The notes beneath the pieces were generated by a model. The model was given only the letters and a program-made list of their open reading frames with translations, was not told where the DNA came from and did no database searches. Below, piece after piece: positions 15,015-19,421 of a DNA stretch of 19,421 bases. Origin of the DNA: Christensenellaceae bacterium (GTDB lineage Bacteria > Bacillota > Clostridia > Christensenellales > Aristaeellaceae); the NCBI GenBank assembly GCA_017881705.1, contig JADGQP010000138.1, positions 1 through 19,421 of the forward strand. The letters are read 5' to 3'. A program made the translations under genes and the position numbers. The first letter of the stretch is position 1. Each line of letters begins with the position of its first letter.

Positions 15015-16220
15015 ATGAAAGTTCCTTTTTTTAACCTGGATCGACAGTACACGCAGATCAAACCCGAGATGGAAAAGCAGGCGCTGGAGTGCCTTTCCGG
15101 TTGTGCCTACATCGAAGGCCCCGCCGTGAAAGAACTGGAAGCCGCGCTTTCGCGTTATCTGCATGTAAAACACGCTATTTCCTGCGGCAACGGCACCGAT
15201 GCGCTTCGTCTGGCGCTGCGCGCCTGCGGCGTGCGGGTGGGCGATGAGGTGATCACCTCGCCGTTCACGTTTTTTGCCACAGCGGAGGCTGTAGCCTCGC
15301 TGGGTGCAACTCCGGTGTTTGTGGATATCGACCCTATTACCCTTAACCTGAACCCCGAGCTTGTGGAAGCTGCCATCACACCGCGCACACGCGCCATTCT
15401 GCCGGTGGATATTTTCGGCGTGCCCGCGGATATGGACGCGATCAACGGCATCGCCAACCGTCACGGGCTGCGTGTGGTAGAGGACGCGGCACAGGCCATC
15501 GGCGCGCAATATCATGGCCGTATGGCCGGAACGCTCGCCCACGCAGGTTGTTTTTCCTTTTACCCTACCAAAAACCTGGGCGCTTGCGGCGACGGCGGCA
15601 TGATTGTGACCGACGACGACGACGTGGCCGCGCTTTGCCGCGCCTTTAAAACCCACGGCAGCGGCCGCAATGGCCAGAAAGCGGCGGCGCTGCTGGGCAT
15701 GGACGCGGACGGCGGCGAACTGGATGGCCAAATGCAGGGCGATAGCTTCTACGACCCTTACAAATACTTTAACTATCTCATCGGCGAAAACTCCCGTCTG
15801 GACACCCTGCAGGCCGCGCTGCTGCTGACGAAACTGAACCATCTGGACGAGTATAACCAAAAACGTGCGCAAAATGCCCGCCGTTACGCCCAGGGCCTCG
15901 GCAACACGCCGCTTCGCCTGCCGCCGCTTTCGCCGGAAGGGATGGTTCCCTGCTGGCATCAGTACGCCACGATGGCTCCGGACAAGAAGGAGCTTGCCGC
16001 GTGCCTTGTAAAAGCGCAGATTGGCACTGGCGCGTTCTATCCGGTACCGCTGCACCTACAAAAAGCATTCCGTTCGCTGGGTTATCGGGAGGGCAGTTTG
16101 CCGCATGCAGAGCGCGCCTGTCGCGAATCTGTCTGCTTGCCCATTTTTCCGGAGCTTACGCAGGATGAGGCGGAATACGTGATGGCAACCATTCGCGGCC
16201 ATTATGGGCTCAACGGATAA
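15015..16220 (+). CDS. DegT/DnrJ/EryC1-family PLP sugar aminotransferase
   Basis: This is a cytosolic PLP-dependent enzyme that aminates keto sugars bound to nucleotides (WbpE/PglE/PseC-type). Family features are FNLDRQY at the N-terminus, GNGTDALRLAL (59-69), VITSPFTFFATAEAV (79-93), VEDAAQAIGA (155-164) and SFYPTKNLGACGDGG (181-195), where K186 should carry PLP. GENSRLDTLQAALL follows at 257-270. The 401-residue protein is longer than typical members because of about 30 extra residues (roughly 218-250) between the HGSG and NSRLD segments. The ATG at 15015 has an AAGAAGG ribosome binding site eight bases upstream. An earlier in-frame ATG overlaps the -10 and is unlikely. The best functional partner in view is the 4,6-dehydratase at 5353-7302. 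The sugar and position aminated are not determined. Confidence 0.9.
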   Translation: MKVPFFNLDRQYTQIKPEMEKQALECLSGCAYIEGPAVKELEAALSRYLHVKHAISCGNGTDALRLALRACGVRVGDEVITSPFTFFATAEAVASLGATPVFVDIDPITLNLNPELVEAAITPRTRAILPVDIFGVPADMDAINGIANRHGLRVVEDAAQAIGAQYHGRMAGTLAHAGCFSFYPTKNLGACGDGGMIVTDDDDVAALCRAFKTHGSGRNGQKAAALLGMDADGGELDGQMQGDSFYDPYKYFNYLIGENSRLDTLQAALLLTKLNHLDEYNQKRAQNARRYAQGLGNTPLRLPPLSPEGMVPCWHQYATMAPDKKELAACLVKAQIGTGAFYPVPLHLQKAFRSLGYREGSLPHAERACRESVCLPIFPELTQDEAEYVMATIRGHYGLNG

Positions 16221-16241
16221 ACGCCCCACACAGCTTCTGTT

Positions 16242-16279
16242 GCCGCCGTTCCGATCGCTCGGGACGGCGGCTTTTCTTC
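16242..16279 (+). terminator. Terminator after the aminotransferase gene
   Basis: GCCGCCGTTCCGA (16242-16254) and TCGGGACGGCGGC (16259-16271) pair over 13 positions with one G-T wobble around TCGC, directly followed by TTTTCTT. This is a textbook intrinsic terminator. Confidence 0.93.
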
Positions 16280-16343
16280 TGCCCGTTCGCATAAGATCGT
16301 TTCCGCTTCAAAGCGCCATCAAATGGGTATATTGATAAGGCGA

Positions 16344-16363
16344 GGGGATCGCCCCCGTTTTTT
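16344..16363 (+). terminator. Second hairpin with T-run, upstream of copA promoter
   Basis: GGGG (16344-16347), ATCG, then CCCC (16352-16355), followed by CG and six T (16358-16363). It may be a back-up terminator that insulates copA, or the end of a short transcript. No promoter or gene for such a transcript was identified between 16280 and 16343. Confidence 0.5.
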
Positions 16364-16377
16364 GCCCTACAGCGGAA

Positions 16378-16421
16378 TATTTTACAGACATACTTGTAAA
16401 ATACACGGCATACGATACAAT
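16378..16421 (+). promoter_or_regulatory. copA promoter overlapped by an inverted-repeat operator
   Basis: A perfect 9-bp inverted repeat, TATTTTACA (16378-16386) and TGTAAAATA (16395-16403), is separated by 8 bases. Its right arm overlaps the candidate -35 TTGTAA (16394-16399). TACAAT (16416-16421) follows at a 16-base spacing. TACA/TGTA half-sites recall the CopY/BlaI repressor family, whose usual spacing is much shorter, so the regulator is uncertain. No regulator gene is adjacent. Confidence 0.6.
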
Positions 16422-16480
16422 ACACACTGAACGGTTTGGCCGTTCGTTTTCCCGTTGGATCCCGAAAGGAGCCTGTCGCT

Positions 16481-18967
16481 TTGAAAAAAGCTGTTTTTCA
16501 GATACAAGGCATGTCGTGCGCCGTATGCGCCCAGAACATCGAAAAAGGCGTGGGCAAAATGCCGGGCGTTTCGCAGGCGAGCGTAAATTTCGCCGGTGAA
16601 AAACTGTTTGTGGAGCATGATCCCGCCGTAACCGATACCGCCGCAATTGAGGCGACCGTTAAAAAACTGGGTTATGAAGCGCGGGAGATCGACGGCGTGC
16701 AGAACGTAACCCTGGACATCGGCGGTATGACCTGCGCGGCCTGCGCTTCGCGGGTGGAAAAAGCCATCGGCAGACTGCCCGGCGTAGAAAGCGTTAATGT
16801 CAACCTGGCTACCGAAAAGGCGACCGTCCGTTATCGCCCGCAGGAGGTTCGTCTTTCCGATATCCGTGCGAGTGTCGAAAAGGCTGGCTATCAGGCGCTC
16901 AGCCCGCAGGCCGGAAACGCGGTCGAAGATAACCGCGCACGCAAACGCAGGGAAATCGCCGCGATGAAAACCAAGCTCATCCTTGCGGCTTTGTTTTCTG
17001 TGCCGCTTTTATACCTCGCCATGGCGCCGATGGTCGGTCTGCCCATTCCCGCCGCGCTGTCACTGTCGAGCTATCCCCTGCGTTACGCGCTGGTCGAGCT
17101 ATTTCTAACGCTGCCGGTAATCGCCGTGGGCTACCGTTTTTATACGGTCGGCTTTCGTTCGCTGTTTCAGCTGAGCCCGAACATGGACAGCCTGATTGCC
17201 GTAGGCACCACCGCCTCGGTGGCATACAGCGTCTATAACGTTTTCCGCATCGCCGCCGGCGATATGCACGCCGTGCATTCGCTGTATTTCGAGTCCGCCG
17301 GCGTCATCATAACGTTAATTCTGCTGGGCAAAACCCTCGAAACGATTTCCAAGGGCCGCACAGGCGAGGCCGTGCAAAAGCTGATGAACCTCGCGCCTAA
17401 AACCGCCACGGTACTCCACCAGAATCGCGAACGGGAAATCCCCATCGACGAGGTGGAACTGGGCGACATCGTCGTGGTTCGCCCGGGCAGTAAGATTCCC
17501 GTGGACGGCACCGTAACCGACGGGCATACCGCCGTAGATGAGTCCATGCTGACCGGTGAAAGCCTGCCGGTGGAAAAGCAGGCCGGCGATACGGTATACG
17601 CGGCCACGCTCAACACCAACGGCGCTATCCGCTTCCGCGCTGAAAAAGTCGGCTCAGACACGGCGCTGGCGCAGATCATACGTCTGGTAGAGGAAGCGCA
17701 GGGCGCCAAGGCCCCGATCGCCAAGCTCGCAGACGTGGTATCGGGTTACTTTGTGCCCGTTGTAATGGCTATTGCGCTTCTGGCGGGTGTTGCGTGGTAT
17801 TTCGGCTCCGGCGGAGACACAGCTTTCGCCTTGACTATTTTCGTTTCCGTGCTGGTCATTGCCTGCCCCTGCGCGCTGGGGCTCGCCACGCCGACCGCCA
17901 TTATGGTGGCCACAGGCAAAGGCGCGGAACATGGTATATTGTTTAAAAGCGGCGAGGCGTTGGAAATCGCGCACACCGTAAAAGTCGTGGTGTTCGATAA
18001 AACCGGCACCCTCACCGAGGGCAAGCCGACCGTGACCGATATTCTTCCCGAGAACGGTTATACGGCCGAGGACCTGCTGCAGCTTGTCGCCTCCGTCGAA
18101 AAGCCTTCCGAGCATCCACTGGGGCAGGCTATCGTTACCTATGCTGCGCGTAAAAACCTGCCGCTGTTAAAGGCCGAAAATTTCCTGACGAACGCGGGCC
18201 TGGGCGTGCAGGCGACGGTCGGCGGCCGATGGATCATCGCTGGCAACCAGAAAATGATGCAGGCTCACAGCGTAACGCTTGCCAATGGACAGGTGCAAGC
18301 CGACCGGCTCGCGCTGGAAGGCAAAACCCCCATGTTTGTGGCCGTGGACGGGCAGGCGGCAGGCATTGTCGCCGTTGCGGACGTGGTAAAAGCCAACAGC
18401 CGCGCTGCCGTAGACAGCCTTCGCGCCATGGGCATCGACGTGGTGATGATGACCGGCGATAACCGCCGCACTGCCGAGGCCATTGCCGCCCAGATCGGCA
18501 TCGACCGCGTACTTTCCGAAGTATTGCCCGGGGAAAAAGCCGGCCAGGTGAAAAAGTTACAGGCAGAGGGCCGCCGCGTTGCCATGGTAGGCGACGGCAT
18601 CAACGACGCGCCCGCGTTAGCGCAAGCGGACGTGGGCATCGCCATCGGCTCCGGCACGGACGTCGCCATGGAAAGCGCGGATATCGTGCTGATGCGTTCC
18701 GACCCGCTGGATGTGCCCACCGCTGTGGAGTTAAGCCGCAAGACCATCCGCAACATCCGACAGAACCTGTTTTGGGCGTTCGGGTATAACACCGTCGGTA
18801 TTCCCATCGCCGCAGGCTTGCTGCGCCTGTTCGGCGGGCCGCTGCTCAACCCCATGATCGCCGCCGCCGCTATGAGCCTAAGCTCTGTTTCCGTGGTGAC
18901 CAACGCGCTGCGCCTCAAACGCTTCAAGCCCGAAACGGGCAGCGCGAAGCGCGTAAAGCGCGTATAG
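16481..18967 (+). CDS. copA: CopA, copper-exporting P1B-type ATPase
   Basis: CopA is an inner-membrane ATPase exporting Cu(I). Two N-terminal heavy-metal domains carry MSCAVC (11-16) and MTCAAC (83-88). About eight membrane segments begin near 165, and the ion-binding C462-P-C464 lies in the sixth. Catalytic elements are TGES (358-361), the phosphorylation site D506-KTGT, the P1B histidine-proline H545-P546, TGDN (658-661) and GDGIND (704-709). Y769-N770 in TM7 and MSLSS (798-802) in TM8 complete the P1B-1 signature, indicating Cu(I) over zinc or cobalt. The 828-residue protein starts at a TTG with AAAGGAG nine bases upstream and reads straight into the first metal domain. The frame is open further upstream, but that part lacks a ribosome binding site. 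The C-terminal tail is basic. No copZ or csoR is next to it. Confidence 0.96.
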   Translation: MKKAVFQIQGMSCAVCAQNIEKGVGKMPGVSQASVNFAGEKLFVEHDPAVTDTAAIEATVKKLGYEAREIDGVQNVTLDIGGMTCAACASRVEKAIGRLPGVESVNVNLATEKATVRYRPQEVRLSDIRASVEKAGYQALSPQAGNAVEDNRARKRREIAAMKTKLILAALFSVPLLYLAMAPMVGLPIPAALSLSSYPLRYALVELFLTLPVIAVGYRFYTVGFRSLFQLSPNMDSLIAVGTTASVAYSVYNVFRIAAGDMHAVHSLYFESAGVIITLILLGKTLETISKGRTGEAVQKLMNLAPKTATVLHQNREREIPIDEVELGDIVVVRPGSKIPVDGTVTDGHTAVDESMLTGESLPVEKQAGDTVYAATLNTNGAIRFRAEKVGSDTALAQIIRLVEEAQGAKAPIAKLADVVSGYFVPVVMAIALLAGVAWYFGSGGDTAFALTIFVSVLVIACPCALGLATPTAIMVATGKGAEHGILFKSGEALEIAHTVKVVVFDKTGTLTEGKPTVTDILPENGYTAEDLLQLVASVEKPSEHPLGQAIVTYAARKNLPLLKAENFLTNAGLGVQATVGGRWIIAGNQKMMQAHSVTLANGQVQADRLALEGKTPMFVAVDGQAAGIVAVADVVKANSRAAVDSLRAMGIDVVMMTGDNRRTAEAIAAQIGIDRVLSEVLPGEKAGQVKKLQAEGRRVAMVGDGINDAPALAQADVGIAIGSGTDVAMESADIVLMRSDPLDVPTAVELSRKTIRNIRQNLFWAFGYNTVGIPIAAGLLRLFGGPLLNPMIAAAAMSLSSVSVVTNALRLKRFKPETGSAKRVKRV

Positions 18968-18997
18968 CTTCATTGTCCAAACATCGACAGTCAACAT

Positions 18998-19037
18998 AAA
19001 AGCCCCGCATTCCTTATGGGAATCGCGGGGCTTTGGC
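18998..19037 (+). terminator. Terminator after copA
   Basis: AAAGCCCCGC (18999-19008) pairs with GCGGGGCTTT (19025-19034). ATTCC (19009-19013) pairs with GGAAT (19019-19023) across a single bulged C. The stem is long and GC-rich. The T-run is short (CTTTGG). The A-run on the other side makes it potentially bidirectional. Confidence 0.85.
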
Positions 19038-19065
19038 TGTTTAAAACTGAATTTCTCAGGAAGCA

Positions 19066-19192
19066 TCGGAGGGTCGAAGCCCTCCGACTGGTTTCGTATC
19101 GCCCGACTTTACCTGGCGATCGGAGCGTTTGCGGCTGCGCCCAAACAGTACCCGAAACTCAAAAAAGTGACGAAGTCCGCTTTTTTAAGTTT
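19066..19192 (+). ncRNA. Candidate structured RNA with competing terminator stem
   Basis: Complementary arms seen in order: hairpin TCGGAGGG/CCCTCCGA (19066-19087); outer stem GTTTCG (19091-19096) with CGAAAC (19153-19158); and within it ATCGCC/GGCGAT (19098-19120) and GTTTG/CAAAC (19127-19146). Together these make a three-way junction. The 3' strand of the outer stem overlaps the left arm of a longer stem: AAACT (19155-19159), one mismatch, then AAAAAAG, paired with CTTTTTT and AGTTT up to 19192. The two folds exclude each other, as in riboswitches. No known aptamer family was recognised, and no downstream gene is visible. It could also be an interspersed repeat. Confidence 0.35.
19155..19192. 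terminator. Possible bidirectional A/T-rich terminator stem
   Basis: AAACT, mismatch, AAAAAAG on the left (19155-19167) faces CTTTTTT, mismatch, AGTTT on the right (19180-19192). The GTG/CG and AC/GT pairs close a GAA loop with one bulge. Six T on each strand make it a plausible terminator for either direction. Confidence 0.5.
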
Positions 19193-19421
19193 TTATGCAT
19201 GCTTTAGCGTTATTAATCCACCAGCTGAGCTGGTGTGAATAAATGCTTTAGCTTTCAGCCATAGAGCAAAGCGAATGACAGGTTATTTGCTGTCTAAAAC
19301 ACAAGTTCTTAGACTATAGCTCGTTTACGAGTGGTAGGGCAAGAATTGCAATTGATAGATCGTTCGGTGCGTCTTGAGATGCGGCCAGTAAATTCGCCTT
19401 GAAGGCGCGGTGCATACCACC
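19193..19421. other. Hairpin-rich non-coding tail
   Basis: No supported gene lies in this stretch. Direct repeats ATGCTTTAGC (19199-19208 and 19243-19252) flank a CACCAGC/GCTGGTG hairpin (19220-19236). Further short stems follow: GACAG/CTGTC (about 19277-19294), GTCTAA/TTAGAC (19292-19314), CTCGT/ACGAG (19320-19331), GCAA/TTGC (19340-19350) and CGCC/GGCG (near 19396-19408). A minus-strand promoter-like pair, TTGCCC (19337-19342) and TATAGT (19313-19318) 18 bases apart, could feed a short minus-strand RNA ending at the stem at 19155-19192. A decayed mobile element end is an alternative. Confidence 0.35.

Noticed and set aside
16436..16480. N-terminal extension of CopA from an ATG at 16436
   Set aside because: The TTG at 16481 has an AAAGGAG at proper spacing and starts directly at the first metal-binding domain, while the upstream ATG has no ribosome binding site.
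19016..19207. 63-codon open frame after copA
   Set aside because: It begins inside the copA terminator hairpin, has no ribosome binding site, and crosses the proposed RNA stems.
19395..19421. T-box-like GGTGGTA...ACCGCG on the minus strand at the window edge
   Set aside because: The T-box bulge needs a contiguous GGTGGnACCGCG. Here extra bases interrupt it, and the expected upstream specifier region would be outside the window.

Overview
The window looks like chromosomal DNA from a fairly high-GC member of the Bacillota, most likely a clostridial lineage. The evidence is hrcA-grpE preceded by a perfect CIRCE element, HPr kinase/phosphorylase (the Gram-positive catabolite-repression sensor), strong AGGAGG-type ribosome binding sites, sigma-A-like promoters, and several TTG starts. 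No rRNA, tRNA, CRISPR array, phage module or intact transposon was seen. Most of the window is core or housekeeping sequence.

Left part (1-5142). On the minus strand, hemW, hrcA and grpE run leftward toward what is probably dnaK outside the window. hrcA-grpE has its own TTGACA/TATGAT promoter with a CIRCE operator just downstream. lepA runs divergently from hemW, instead of leading the lepA-hemW-hrcA-grpE order often seen in Bacillota.

Middle part (5143-12420). A seven-gene plus-strand operon begins with an extended -10 promoter and a 137-nt leader that can form hairpins. The genes are a membrane-anchored FlaA1/WbpM/PglF-type nucleotide-sugar 4,6-dehydratase, tadA, a Cof-type HAD phosphatase, hprK, a ROK glucokinase, asnS and a small SCP2-domain protein. 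Joints are 4-nt overlaps or gaps of 5-13 nt, except for an 80-nt gap carrying a hairpin between hprK and the glucokinase gene. The operon ends at a strong, probably bidirectional, terminator shared with a convergent GNAT acetyltransferase gene.

Right part (12437-18967). An AT-rich intergenic region holds several DnaA-box-like 9-mers and drives a small membrane-anchored protein of unknown function. Then come gpmA (minus strand), a DegT-type sugar aminotransferase behind a near-consensus promoter, and a copA copper ATPase whose promoter carries a 9-bp inverted repeat typical of a repressor site. The dehydratase and the aminotransferase could form a PglF/PglE-like pair making an amino sugar nucleotide, although they are in different transcription units.

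Tail (18968-19421). After the copA terminator there is no convincing gene. The stretch is dense in hairpins. The most interesting part, 19066-19192, could fold as a hairpin plus a three-way junction whose closing stem competes with a long terminator-like stem. This riboswitch-like architecture matches no family I recognise and is the best candidate here for something undescribed. It is a reading by eye and has not been folded or searched.
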